This document shows positions 22,425-33,506 of a DNA stretch of 64,000 bases, one piece after another; the stretch's first letter is position 1, and every line of letters begins with the position of its first letter. The stretch lies in the NCBI GenBank assembly GCA_000320605.2, contig KB445795.1:1784693-1848692 (forward strand), read 5' to 3'. This stretch comes from Gelatoporia subvermispora B (lineage: Eukaryota; Basidiomycota; Agaricomycetes; Polyporales; Gelatoporiaceae). The notes below the pieces were generated by a model that worked only from the letters and a program-made list of their open reading frames with translations, searched no databases and was not told the DNA's origin. Position numbers and translations under genes: made by a program.

Positions 22425-23744
22425 ATGGGTCCTCGACGCTTTCAACCTCCGCCACCTCTTGTTTACTCGACGAGGTCCTCAATAGACTCTGAAAAGCACT
22501 CCGATGTAGATGCTGCGCTGAAACAACTCAAGACATGCACACGACGCCTCCAAGCTGCGCTCTCGGCGCACCGGACTGAATTGCAGGTCCTGGAAAGGCT
22601 CTACTACAAGGGCAAGAACCAACATCGGCAAGCATTATTCTGGAGGCGCGTTGAAGAGACTCGAAAATACGGAGAGCGGCTCAATGGCATGGCCATGCAT
22701 GAGCTGGTGGAGGCTTTGCGACTTTCGTTCTGGGGTGATGCTTGGCGAGAAAAGTACGTCTCGCTTTGCTCTGTCTATCAAGCCAGTTCTAAGCGTGATC
22801 TGAAGGCCAAAGCTTTTGAGAGGACCATGGACGCATGTACCTAACAAGGAAGTCGGCCTACACGTCTTGAGAAGGTGCTCGGATTGTCTCTCCCTGATAC
22901 GAAAAGTGAGCACTCCATCGGAAACCAATTTCTCAGACAATCATACCTTGAAAGCAGTCCCACGAGCGATTGGTCAATGCATACCAGTAAGCTACTGGTG
23001 AAACTAGACACGATTCCCGCCTGACGTTCATAAGGTCGTTCTTGCTGGTTATGCAAACTGGCGCATTCCTCCAGCTGGTCTTGACTCTAGCGGCCATTGT
23101 TTCTCGTCTGGACATGCTTTTGGCGGAAGTAGAGTCAAGCCTCGAGATATCCTTATCTGCCTGCTTCCGTATCCTCAGCGCAGTCGATGCAAGTATTTGG
23201 CTCCTGCTAAAAGCGAACCTACTGACTCCAGCTCCCGGGCATCCTTAGTCTGCTTCCGCTGGTAAAATACAGCATCTAGTGAGAAGCTCTCCACAGGCAC
23301 CCATCAAGCCGGTACCCGCTGTCCGTGTCCCTGGTCCTGCTGTAGCTCCCATCCCCGAAGTGCATCACGATGAAGACGTAGGGAGCACACTACAGCGCTC
23401 GGAGGCTTTGCGGGATGAAGGTAGTTCGAGTCTTGTTTCATCAACTGACTTCCTCCGCAATACGGAGGACGATGTGATCCATTTGTCCGAAGACGTGCTG
23501 GGTACAGTATTCAGTAAGTGTGCTCCATTTCCTGCCCGTCCTTTCATTGACATGCTTTCCAGCACCCGCTGTCCAGATGGAGGTGCACAACGTCCAGAAG
23601 ATACAAGTCACAGGGACTCTTCCTTCGACGACTTCTATCAGTATGAAAAGGAAGAGTGCAGAATGCGAGACCCCAGTTCAGATCAAGCCGCCGAAAAAGA
23701 AGAAAAAGAAGCGGGATGAAATCGACGACATCTTCGGTTTCTGA
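22425..23744 (+). CDS. rmp1: RNase MRP protein Rmp1-like
   Basis: Predicted nucleolar subunit of RNase MRP, which processes rRNA. Six exons: 22425-22753, 22806-22905, 22958-22986, 23035-23192, 23280-23513 and 23563-23744, giving 343 aa. The Rmp1 signature is LERLYYKGKNQHRQALFWRR (compare the KNQHR-x-W core of the family), with a second conserved helix at GAFLQLVLTLAAIVSRLDML. The C-terminus has a Lys-rich nuclear/nucleolar signal and ends RDEIDDIFGF, a pattern typical of small nucleolar proteins. Introns 1 and 3 end in AAG. The long intron 23193-23279 was chosen because it alone keeps frame from the second helix into MRSSPQAPIKP. Assignment rests on the KNQHR motif and architecture; a Nepro-like protein is the alternative. 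Confidence 0.72.
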
Positions 23745-23978
23745 AATGTCGGAAATGCTAGCAAGTGACACTGGCCATATTCTGGAATTTTGACTAGTAT
23801 GAGGTCAAAATACTTCATACTGTGTAGATCAGCATTTCGACATGTTTTGTTAATCGTTCGGAAGTCATGATCGAATAAATGTTTCCAGCAAAACAGACTC
23901 TCCATTTCTGATCAGGGTGGACAACATGTAGATTACGTACACCAACTACTACAGCTGGCATCTCCTCCGATTAAAGCA

Positions 23979-25739
23979 TTATTGAGGAGTGCTTGGGGGA
24001 TACGAGGGCTTGAAGAATCCCTTGGAGCCGAACCAGTTGCCCTGGAGCTGTAGCAAAAGCGTTAGTCGAGACACTGCTCGCCAACGCGTCATGCAGCAAC
24101 GTACCATGTACTCCCAGTACGCCCACGGGAAGACATCCTTTTTGAGGTGGTAGTACAGCCTACAAAATATAACATCAGCTGACCAGCAACTAGTACTGAA
24201 TATCGGAGTGCGCACTTGCGGGGGATGGCCTGATCTCCGAAGTAGCCAGCAAATGTTTCCTTCGGTTCCAGACCATACTTGAACTCCGCAAGCATGAGCT
24301 GACCGTAGCCGGTCAAGAGCTGCGAATAGTCACCTGTCAGCTAAATCTTACTCATCGCACAACATGCGGACTTACCGGGCAACTCGTGTAGCCATCATAA
24401 CGAGCAGTGCCAACCTTGCCGGTGGTCACAACGGAGAACAGGTTCTCAGTGAGGACAGGCGCCTGGCTGGTAATCGCAGCAGCAGTCTTGCTCGTCGGCA
24501 GGCTCGAGCAGTCACCAATCGCCCAGATGTTGCCAAACTCAGGCTTCACATGGCGGAGCGTGCCCTGGTCAACCGCGACCCAACCCGCTTGGTCCGCAAT
24601 GGGCGAGCTCTTGATGACGTCCAGAGGACCCATCTGTGGGGAGACGTGCAGCAGCGAGTAGTCCACGTCCACGGTCGAGCCGTCCGCCTTCTTGAAGGTC
24701 GCCTTGCGGTTCGCAGAGTCGACGCTGGCGAGGTTGTGCTGGAAGAACCCACCGACGCTGCGCTCCTGCCGGAGGCGGTCGAGAGCCTCTGAGTACTTCT
24801 TCACACTGAACATGGTCGGCATGCCGGTGTAGAAGTCGACATCGACCTTGCTTCCGCGGTTGGTCTGACGGAAGCGGTCCCAGGCCATCCACATGATCTT
24901 CTGGGGAGCTGCGACGGGAATTCAGCCGCAGTCGGGCACTCGACCGGAACGCTGCTCACCTCCTGCGCACTTGATCACACCCGCCGGTTGCGTGAAGATA
25001 GCCTTGCCCGATTGCAGCGCATCGATGTCCTGCCAGACCTTGTCACAGGTGTTGTAGCTGTAAATCGAGGACACTCCGGAGTTGGGATCCTCGAGTGCCT
25101 GGGGGAGACCAGGGATGGCATCCCAGTTGATTTTCAGTCCGGTTGCGACCACCAGCGTCTCGTACGAGATAGTGCGCCCCGCAGAGGTGGTGATAGAGTT
25201 GGAATTGGGCTCGAAGGACTTGACATATTCCGGGACATGTGCGAGATGGTCGGGGACGAGAGAAGCGAGCGGACGCTGCGTGCTCTCTTTCGGCTTCAGA
25301 CCGGCACCGACGAGAGTCCTGTGCGATGTGTGTGAGTGTTCGCTCCGCACTCTATCAATTTTGATAGCATTACCATCCAGGCTGATCAGAATCGGCGTCA
25401 GCACTAAAGGCATCACCACCCTGAACCGCGTATGACGCACCTGATAGTAGTGATACTGTGCAGCATCAACGATGGCGATGTCGCCCTTGTTGAGAGCCTT
25501 CCCCGCGGCCTTGAAGCGGTTGTAGATCTGGTTCGCAACGGTCAATCCACCGGAGCCTGGAGAATGACAGGAGGGCGGGCTGCAATCAGCATCTGTCGAA
25601 CAGTGGCGGCGGATCGGTGGGACATGCCTGCGCCAACGACGACGATGGGGAACGAGTCCCGGTCGGCAGAGGTGCTCGCCCAGCGGCGTGCACCGAGCTT
25701 TGCAGACTTTGCGAGCTGCCTTCCGTGTGCGGCGAGCAT
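23979..25739 (-). CDS. hmt2: Mitochondrial sulfide:quinone oxidoreductase (SQRDL/Hmt2 type)
   Basis: Flavoprotein of the inner mitochondrial membrane that oxidises sulfide and reduces ubiquinone. Eight exons: 25739-25628, 25556-25441, 25381-25374, 25318-24960, 24908-24376, 24319-24216, 24159-24105 and 24047-23979, giving 451 aa. An Arg-rich mitochondrial presequence (MLAAHGRQLAKSAKLGARRW) precedes the FAD-binding VVVGAGSGGLTVANQI. Other family blocks are HYYQPGWTLVGAGLKP, ETLVVATGLKINW, VIKCAGAPQKIMWMAWDRF, GNIWAIGDCSSLPTSKTAAA and LLTGYGQLMLAEF. Candidate redox cysteines lie in NTCDKVW and VIKCAG. Intron 1 (25557-25627) has a GC donor, and exon 3 is an 8-nt microexon encoding most of Pro-Gly-Trp. 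Both joins restore strongly conserved motifs. Confidence 0.95.
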
Positions 25740-26683
25740 TTTGGGGGAAGGAGAGGGGGTCGCTGAGCGGTGAGGGGCCTAGGGTGAGTGTCCGGACCAA
25801 GGAGCAGAGGCAGATGATGAGCGCGGAGGCGGGAGATTTATGTGCACATAAAATTCGGAATAGCGGAGGACGCGGCCCACGATGAGCTCGAGCAATCGGA
25901 ATACTGTCGTCATCATGGTTAGCGAGTTTGCACGCGACCTCGGTGAGCGCCCCGCCGAGTCAACTCATTGTTCAGCACCACCAGCACTTGCTCTGCCTCG
26001 ACAACCCTCGACGGTCTTCGACAGTTCTCGACGACACCGGTTCTGCAACACCCAGCAGCAGCGTGTTCATGCAACTCTCGCGGGTTCTCGGTACATTTGA
26101 ACCGGTTGCAGCATGCACAACGCCTGCTGGCATCACCATCTCAACGCGATCACTCAAGCTCCTCGATAGCTTCTTCATATTCTCACTCTCCTCCTCCCGC
26201 TCGAACGGGCCTACAAATTCTCTCCAAGATGCATGTCTGTAGTACGTCCGTCCGTGACCATGCATGTACAATGACCTCCAGCAATCACATCCGTTCCCGC
26301 CGTTACACTGGCCAGAGCATCTCGCCCCACTCCAGACGCTGCAGAACTGCACTGCGCTGTCGTTAGAGAGTGACGTCTGCATCAGTCACCGCTTGATTTA
26401 ACTGAAGGCTGGTGACACGGGCACGGGTGTACAAGCTGCCGCCCCGACGGCGTACCTGCGCATATGCGCCTCTCCCCTCTTTCCTTCCTCCCTTGTTCTC
26501 TCTTCGTCTTCATCTGAACGTCAGCTGCGCGGCGGTTCCCTTATTTTTTTTTCGCTTCTTCCTCTCTTCGTTCTTCCTTCGCCAGCAGGACTGAGCTGCG
26601 CACATTCATTACCTAACCTCCCGCACCGTCCAGCGGTCGGTTCGTGATCAGGCATCACCGCGGTATAACCACTGCACAAGCCC
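25740..26683. other. Divergent promoter region
   Basis: About 0.94 kb between the starts of the sulfide:quinone oxidoreductase (-) and the Mso1-like gene (+). CT-rich tracts at about 26460-26590 look like the pyrimidine-rich leader of the plus-strand gene. The short open frames here are not conserved to my knowledge. Confidence 0.45.
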
Positions 26684-28091
26684 ATGTCCCTCCCCGCGCG
26701 CCCCAGCGCCCGCATCGGCCTCCCGGCGAGTCCAGCCCCGCGCGCCCGCTCCCTCGTCGACCCAGGCGACGGCGCGCCCAGCGACTACCCGCTGCGCCCG
26801 AGCAGCGCCGCCAGTGTACGCGCCCCGAACAGCTCGTTCCAGGCGCCCCCGCTCCGCCACCAACGCTCGCTCAGCAACCTCTCCGGCCACTCGCGCTCGC
26901 GCTCCGTCTCGCGGGGCCCAGGCGCACGATGGGACCCGCGGTACCCCGACCCAGTCCCTCCTGTCCCGCCTATGCCAATGCGCCCGGCTGAGTTGAGACG
27001 CGGACACAGCAGAGGCCCGTCCAGAGAACACACTTTCCTACAATGGGACCCGTACTCTCCTGCGTCGCCGCCGGGCGCGCTGTCGCCCACGCCATCCGAT
27101 TCGTCACGCTCGTCGATATCCTCGGGCTCCAGTTCGGGATGGTCCAATTTCTCCCTGGAGGAGAGGATGAGCTACGCTTCGTCGACCACCAGTTTGGAGG
27201 AAGACGCGGATCAGAAGATCGTGTTGGGAAGGCATAGTTTTGAGAAGCCACGCGCGGCCCCTGCGCCCCCAACAACCACTTCTGCTTCTGCCGCCAGTGC
27301 GGTGGCTGGCGTCGGCTCTACGCTGTGGACGCGCGTCACATCTGCTGCAGGCAGTCTCACAATCAATGTCGGGAAGGCTTGGACTGCTAACATCGCAGCA
27401 TACGCAGGCGAAGGTACATTTCAGGATGCTCTATGTATTGTTTAGTGCAAGGCTAATTTCGTGGCCAACTACGATAGAGACACCACTCGGCCAGGAGTCG
27501 AGGCTGACCCGCGCGCTGAAGGAATACCACATCGCCAAAGCACGCGACCTCTCCGAGCTCCCGGAGTGGCTCTTCGACGAGCGCGAGCGCAGGGCAGGCC
27601 GCCCAAAGTTCGCCGACCGCAGCAACGAGAAACCCATCGCGCCGGAGGAAATTCCGCGCGCTCCCAGCCGGGCGGCCACGCCTAGCAGGCCGGCTACGCC
27701 TGCGGGCACGCGGGGACTCCCAGGTGAGCGCAAGGCGCCTCCACCGGTTCGCCCACTGCGCCCAGACGAGCTTCCTGCGCCCGTCCCCGTGCGACCCCCG
27801 CGCCCGGAAGAGATCACTGCGCCCGTTGCTAGGCCGGCCTCGCGTGCACGCGCGGACTACGCCCCGCCGCCCGCACTCGATAGACTCAAGTCGACGCGCC
27901 TGGCGAAGCGCGGGGCCCGTGTGCGCTTTGCGGATGACGTGGGCGGCGCGGACGAGGAGCCCGTGCGCGCCCCGCCCGCGCGGCCTGTTACACCCGCGAG
28001 AGCGCGCACGCTCCCGCCCATCCGTCCTGTGGGTGAAGCGGGGCGGGCGCGTATGGGGCTCCCAACGAGCGTGAAGTTGCAGGCGGCTTGA
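26684..28091 (+). CDS. Mso1-like protein with putative Sec1-binding motif
   Basis: Two exons (26684-27413, 27478-28091), 447 aa. Most of the chain is Pro/Ser/Arg-rich and probably disordered. The one conserved island spans the splice site: LWTRVTSAAGSLTINVGKAW, then ESRLTRALKEYHIAKARDLS followed by ELPEWLFDERE. This resembles the short Sec1-binding helix pair of yeast Mso1, where an alternating W...TRxxKALxxYY...FPxWL pattern binds the SM protein Sec1 during exocytosis. That link is an inference from pattern alone; no enzyme fold is present. The C-terminal third is rich in Arg-Pro and Pro-Ala stretches. If the inference is right it works at sites of vesicle fusion. Confidence 0.6.
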
Positions 28092-28435
28092 TCTGCCCAC
28101 CAGTGTTGTATCATGTATGTGGGAGGCTGATATCTTGTTGGGATGGGGCTGCTGGACTGTTGTGTAAGTTATGTTTTGTTCTTGCGATGTATCATTGTAC
28201 TTTTATCATGATTCGATCAGCGTAGTTGTTAACGAGCTGGGATCTTTTGCTGAATATGACGAATATCGCGCGTGAGTCAGCCGTAGTGCTGAGTACACGG
28301 TTGCGTGCACAGTCTTCGATGTGCAGTTCCTGGTGTCGTACACCAAGACATTCGAGACCGTGAGCTGCAGGCGTGATCAGTCATCAAGTGAAGTAACCGG
28401 GTGGTTCTGACGATCTCGGAACCCGCACACGATTG

Positions 28436-28762
28436 GTATACTGTCCGGAAGACCTGTTGTCCGACTGGAAAACGGGATAATCAGATGACAGAACAAACGG
28501 TTGACGGGTGGTTATGCAGTGTACAGGTAGCTCTATCCCTACATTTGGTCCTGAAGACCCGTTGTCCGACTAGAGGACGTGAGGGTCAAATGATAGAAAA
28601 CACGGCTGACGGGTGGTTATGCAGTGTACAGGTAGCTTCATCCCCACATTTGGTCCTGAAGACGTATTATCCGACTGGAAAGCAGAATGGTCGAATGATA
28701 GAAAAACGGTTGACGGGTGGTTATGCAGTGTACAGGTAGCTCTATCCCTTCATTCGGTCCTC
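28436..28762. repeat. 105-bp minisatellite, about 3.1 copies
   Basis: Three direct copies with exactly 105-bp periodicity: the CCGAC landmark recurs at 28461, 28566 and 28671. A short truncated fourth unit ends near 28762. Copies share TTGACGGGTGGTTATGCAG or close variants and GTGTACAGGTAGC, and differ by scattered substitutions. Because 105 is a multiple of three, one frame stays open through the array, but the encoded peptide has no start context or family match, so I treat it as non-coding. Confidence 0.9.
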
Positions 28763-29607
28763 GATAGATGGAATGATATATATCTTGTGAAGAGGAGCGA
28801 CCTGTGGTGGCGGCCGGTGCGGCACGTTTCGGAAATCGATCTAACAGGCAGCTGTCGTACGCAACGCAGATTGACGAATCGTCTGCTCGGGGCGTATTGG
28901 TGCATGGGACTGCGCCACTCACTGCCCCCGAGGCGGATATAGCAACTGTGTTGGACGTGCCATCTGTTCTTAAGTCAACCGTCACGGTCTATTTATTCCT
29001 GCGCAGCCCGTGCCGGGAGTACGTGGGCGACCCCCTGGCAGAGGAGGACTGATGATCAGGATTGGTGCATGTAGCGCGATACGGTGCTGCCAGAGGATGA
29101 ACGAATGTCCACCAGACAAGTGCACGGTATTCCCACTGGCGGAGACCTTGGAATGGCGGTCTTTGTCGGCTGCGGCTACCGACGGTTGGGTACCCCAGAT
29201 GGGTGCGAGGCCTTTACGCGTCGATCGAGGAGAGCACGCGATCGGTGGAGAGGATGCAGTCGTGATGGCAGCAGTCGCGAGGACCCGGTGAGCTCACGCT
29301 TTCCTTCCAGAATGCTTGCAATTGCCGCTGAGTAGCGTTGAGCGCAATTGGCTGGCGAACATCATCGGATAAGCAGGCACACCGCATGAGAACAAACACG
29401 GTGCGGAAAAGGGCAGTTTTGGGTGGGATGGGATTGGCCGGTGATGGAGGCGAGGGTAGTGGCAGCGACTGGATGACAGCCTGACCACCGTCACTCGTTC
29501 GCACCTCGCCGCTGTCAACAACCTCCCCGAAAGAACCCTTCGACGTTCCCGACATCTCTTGATCTGTCGCTATGGCCACACCCAATCTCCGCGCTCCTCT
29601 GTCATTC

Positions 29608-29613
29608 TATAAA
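29608..29613 (+). promoter_or_regulatory. TATA box of the cupredoxin gene
   Basis: TATAAA followed within about 15 bp by a long CT-rich tract (about 29620-29700), the classic arrangement for strongly expressed genes of filamentous fungi, where transcription starts in or after the pyrimidine tract. Confidence 0.65.
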
Positions 29614-29722
29614 CCCCGCCCTTCGCTCGCTCTCTCTCTTCACCCCTTTCCTCCTCCCCCCTCCTTATTTGCCTCTTCTCTTTCAGTCGGATCGATTCCG
29701 ACTTCTTCGTTCGTTCTTCGGG

Positions 29723-29785
29723 GTGAGCACTCGCGTCGACTCGGTGCACAACGATGAGCGAAACTAACTGCTGCTCGCTACCTAG
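29723..29785 (+). other. Probable 5' UTR intron of the cupredoxin gene
   Basis: Begins GTGAGC, contains a CTAAC branch-like site at 29764-29768 and ends CTAG. It lies between the TATA box and the ATG at 29917. It has the same length and signals as the coding introns of the window. No long ORF crosses it, so a UTR intron is the simplest reading. Confidence 0.5.
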
Positions 29786-29916
29786 ATCCCTCTTTGATAG
29801 AGATATTACTGCAAATATCCTCTGGGAGGTTCTTTAGCGCATAGTCCGCCGTACTTCGACGACTTCCACACCTCAACGGTTTTCAAGCTTTCGTTCTTTC
29901 AAAAGTCATCTCTACA

Positions 29917-31444
29917 ATGTTGGGCCTTCCTTTGATCGGTGCTGCCGTTCTCTTCGCCGCCGGCGCGTCCGCGGCTCCCCGGCCAGATAGCTCGTCTGGA
30001 GATGAGGTTGCAGTCTCTGCGCCTTACGGTGTCATCCTTTCCGACACCGCAGAGCTCTCGTCGTAAGTGCAAATATTTCGATGCACCCAGTGCGAACGCT
30101 GAACTCCATCCAGTCAGCTTGCCTCCGAGTCTGCGGCTGCTACCGTGTCGTCTTCCTGGTACGCCGCGGCGACCACTGCTGCGGCTGCGTCCTACGTGCC
30201 GCCGGCCGCGTCCTCTGCATACTACCCACCGCCGGTCGCCTCATCTGCGTACTACCCACCGCCGGCCGCTTCCTCTGCGTACTACCCGCCGCCCGATGCG
30301 TACTCGAGCTCGAGCGATTCTGCCTACGTCGCCTCCGCAACCGTGTCGTACGGTTCGGGCAGCTCTAGCTGGGACAGCGGCTACTCTAACTCCGGTTACG
30401 ATAGCTGTGTGCAGCGTGAGTATCTCATGACACTCTTGCGTGACTGGTGTTCTGACTACCAATCATAGAATGCGTTGCTTCCTTCGGCGCGCCCCCTGCT
30501 ACCTGGACGCCCCCGCCCACTTCGAGCTCGAGCAGTTACGACGGCTCTGACAGCTCCGACAGTTCTGGCTCTGGCGTGACCCACACCGTCATTGTCGCCC
30601 CTACCCAGGGTATCCTCCGTTACGTTCCCTTCGTCGTGAACGCATCCGTCGGCGACACCGTCATGTTCATGTGGGGCGCGAACAACCACACCGTCACCAA
30701 GTCGTCCGAGCTCACCATCTGCAACAAGACCTCGGATGCGCCGTTCGCGTCTGGCGAGCAGAACGAGGGCTTCACCTTCACCCAGGTTGTCAACGACACC
30801 AACCCGACCTTCTTCTACTGCGGTACTCCCACTCACTGGTATGTTGTCTTAATTTAGGATATTATGAAATATCACTGACGGATGTGTCATACAGTGAGAA
30901 GGGCATGTTCGGTATCATCAACCCGCCCAGCATCTACAACGCCGAGACCTCCGTGTCCAACGTCATGCCGCAGCTCGCGATGAACGACTCGTCGATGGCC
31001 GCGATGTCCTCGTACGCACAGATGCAGACCGCGAACAACAGCGTGGCCGCCTCCTGGGGCTCGAACATCGACCTCGCCCAGATGCCCTCGTGGTCGCACC
31101 AGTTCGTCGCCGAGAACGTGCTCTACGGCCGCACGTTCATCGCCGCGAACCCCGACATTGTCCAGGCGGACGGCTCCCTCAACCTCAACACCGGCACCCC
31201 GCTCATGCTGCCCCAGGACATCACTTCCGCCGCCACCGCCGACAACAGCACCTCCGCATCGGGCTCTGCCTCGTCCCCGTCGGGCACGCTCACTGCATCC
31301 TCTGGCGCGAGCTCGGCTTCCGCCTCCGGCTCGGGCACCGCTGCGGCGGCTGCAGCCAGCCACACCAACGGCGCTGCGTCGAAGGCGGCCTCAGGCGCCA
31401 TCCTCGGACTCGCTGCCATCGCGGCGGTCTTCCTCGCGCTCTAA
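29917..31444 (+). CDS. Secreted GPI-type cupredoxin (blue copper domain) protein
   Basis: Extracellular, probably cell-wall or membrane-anchored type-1 copper protein. Four exons: 29917-30062, 30114-30415, 30469-30838 and 30895-31444, giving 455 aa. Signal peptide MLGLPLIGAAVLFAAGASA is followed by a Ser/Tyr/Pro-rich stalk with three ASSAYYPPP-type repeats. The cupredoxin domain (about residues 185-290) has FVVNASVGDTVMFMWGANNH, giving the first His ligand. It also has YCGTPTHCEKGM, where Cys, His (+5) and Met (+10) complete the copper site as in phytocyanin-like folds. The second Cys of HC and the Cys of LTICNK could form the usual disulfide. Exon 4 adds a conserved helical region, a Ser/Ala/Gly-rich tail and a hydrophobic C-terminus suited to GPI attachment. 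The copper site is complete; physiological role unknown. Confidence 0.88.
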
Positions 31445-31806
31445 GCGCCCTAGTGCCTCGCTGAGGACGAAAGCGCGCGGCGGTGCAGCTATGGACATTC
31501 GCGTGCGCACGATTCGGATGAACGGACTCGGACTCTTTCCTACTGTAGAACGCTCTGATACTAAGCTTGACTACACCACGGACAATTCGTCGTTGTTACT
31601 TTGTGCTAGCTCGATCCCGCTTTTTGTTTTTGCCTTCGTTCCCTACCACCCTCTCGCATGCGAGGAAAGGCGATCCCCTGTAGTCACCGATCAATAGAAT
31701 CAGGTTCGACGCCGGGCAAAACGTGGTGTGATTGCGTGATATAGATGTGGACTAAGGATTACAGGTGGCGACGGATCTCACGTTATGTTGAGGTTACAGT
31801 ACAGTT
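31445..31806. other. Convergent 3' flanks
   Basis: About 0.36 kb between the cupredoxin stop (+) and the O-methyltransferase stop (-). I see nothing beyond presumed 3' UTRs. Confidence 0.5.
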
Positions 31807-32631
31807 CTACAGTCTGATGGCGTAAAGGAAACCGTCGTAACCCTTCTCGCCGACAGTTCCGATGGAGGTCGCATCAACCTCCTTGTCATCCTTGAGATAC
31901 CTCAGGAGCTTTCGGACACCCTCCAGGTTGTGGTCCTGGTTCGACTCATCTGGTACGAGCCCCTTCCGCGCAACATTGTCGACAATCTGCCGAACACATT
32001 AGAAATTCGTAGAGTCCAAAATATGTCGAGGACTGAGACGCACAATAACGCCGCCCTTCTTCACAAGGCGCTTAGCCTCGATAAAGTACGTCAGATTGTT
32101 GGGCTTGTCCGCGTCAATGAAGACCAGGTCGTAGGGATGCGCGGGCTGCAACTTCTTCAGCGTATCCGCCGCGGGCCCGAGTGTCCGACACACCCGCATG
32201 AGCGAAGTTTTCGCGCGCAACCTAGATAGACCGGGCTGAGCAACGTCCGAGCATTCCGTCGACCGGCGTGCGAGACTTACCTCCGCGTGCTTCTCGGAAA
32301 GCTCACAGGTGAGCACCTCGCCGTCTGCAGGCAAGGCACGCGCCAGCCATATCGTGGAGAACCTACCGGAAATGTGGGTCAGGCTGTCAGAGTCGGGTGG
32401 CGGACGGACGTACCCGCCGAGCGTGCCCACCTCCAGCACGCGCTTCGCGCCGATAGAGCGTGCGAGCAGGTTCAGGAACTTCCCCTGCGCGGTGCTGACC
32501 GCGATCGCGGGGAGCCCGTTCTCGTCGCTGTTCTTGCGTGCAAACTCCAGCGCCTCGTCAGGCTGGATGAGGAAGGAGTTGTGGTACTGGTCCGAGCGGG
32601 CCCAAAGCTCCTGCTGGCTGAGGCTACTCAT
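31807..32631 (-). pseudogene. Cation-dependent O-methyltransferase (CCoAOMT family) with frameshift
   Basis: SAM-dependent methyltransferase of the caffeoyl-CoA type. Four exons: 32631-32414, 32362-32281, 32221-32044 and 31986-31807. Visible motifs are RVLEVGTLGG with STIWLARALP (SAM motif I), LTCELSEKHAEVARENFA, VFIDADKPNN (metal Asp) and VDNVARKG (Asp-Asn). The final exon, not preceded by any Met, was recovered by splicing and ends GYDGFLYAIRL. Exon lengths total 658 nt, not a multiple of three. The break is in exon 3: VARENFAHAGVSD reads in one frame and GPAADTLKKLQPAHPYD in another, and residues expected between them appear to be missing. Either the gene is newly inactivated or the assembly has a small error here. 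Splice sites and both halves are otherwise intact. Confidence 0.82.
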
Positions 32632-33506
32632 ATCTACAGAGTGTGCGGGAAGATGAAAGGAGAGGGTTTGTTGCGTCGAAGGGTATTATCTGTGGGTGCA
32701 GAGAATGATGAGGCGACGACGACATCGGTGAGGCTTTTTATATGTCGTGCTCGGTGCTCCTATGATGATATTCAATGCGATCGCTCGGAGACAACAGGCG
32801 AGCGCCTACGGGCCGCCGTGACCGCATAATCTTATCAGATAACTGCGATCAGAGCGCAGGGCGGCCGTCTTGCTCATCGTCGCTGGTGAATGCAATGGCC
32901 ATGACTCGGACCTTGCTAAGAGTGGCTCCGGGAGATCAGAAATGACGTCTGAAATGAGTCGAGAGTTGATGGAGTCCGTGTGTTACTGTCAGGAGTTCAG
33001 GAACGGTGGATGAAGAACTGATCGGGACAGCAACATCCGAATGAGGTCCTTCCGACGAGCATCCGTCCGTCATCTGGAAAACAGGGATGCTTGGGGTGGG
33101 ACGCATGACATTTGGCGATCCTCTTGTGATCAATGTCGATTGTCAAGTGTCGAAGGTGACTCACGGCCAGCCTTAAATTCATCCCCAGCCTCAGTACTAT
33201 TTCTCGGGTAGAACAGCCATTGCTGGTTCATCGCGTATGTGCAGTCCATTTCTCCAATAGTCTCCGATGTTCTTTGCACAGGGCGGGAGATGCGGGTCCG
33301 GAGGAACAGGAGGCGGTGAGGAGGTAGCGAACGGAAACAAGACACGATCGAGCACGCCGCGCGCGCTGTGAGACGCGAGTGTGACCGTGACGGCTCGATC
33401 ACGTGGCGCCAACGCGACTCCAACGTTGCTCGGAGTGGGCACGACGGAGGTCGTCCACCAGCGCGCACCTGCGCAATCGCTCTCTTTCATCCGTCACCTT
33501 CGCGCC
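32632..33506. other. Divergent promoter region
   Basis: About 0.87 kb between the methyltransferase (-) and the large disordered protein (+). It contains the TATA-like box at 32735-32742. The overlapping short ORFs at 32936-33490 show no conserved features. Confidence 0.45.
32735..32742 (-). promoter_or_regulatory. TATA-like box of the O-methyltransferase
   Basis: TATAAAAA on the minus strand, about 105 bp upstream of the methyltransferase start codon, so the promoter of this frameshifted gene still looks intact. Confidence 0.5.

Larger units (their letters stand above)
28092..29916. other. Long intergenic region with minisatellite and cupredoxin promoter
   Basis: 1.8 kb without a supportable gene. 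It contains the 105-bp tandem repeat (28436-28762), unassigned sequence at about 28800-29560, and then the promoter and leader of the cupredoxin gene: TATA box at 29608, CT-rich leader and a likely UTR intron at 29723-29785. Confidence 0.55.

Noticed and set aside
28401..28739. 112-codon ORF across the minisatellite
   Set aside because: Open only because the repeat period is a multiple of three; no start context, no domain.
29214..29585. 123-codon minus-strand ORF in the cupredoxin promoter region
   Set aside because: No recognisable protein features and it overlaps the TATA-proximal region of a confident gene.
32936..33490. Overlapping ORFs upstream of the large disordered protein
   Set aside because: Low-complexity, all frames similar, no conserved motif; treated as promoter region.
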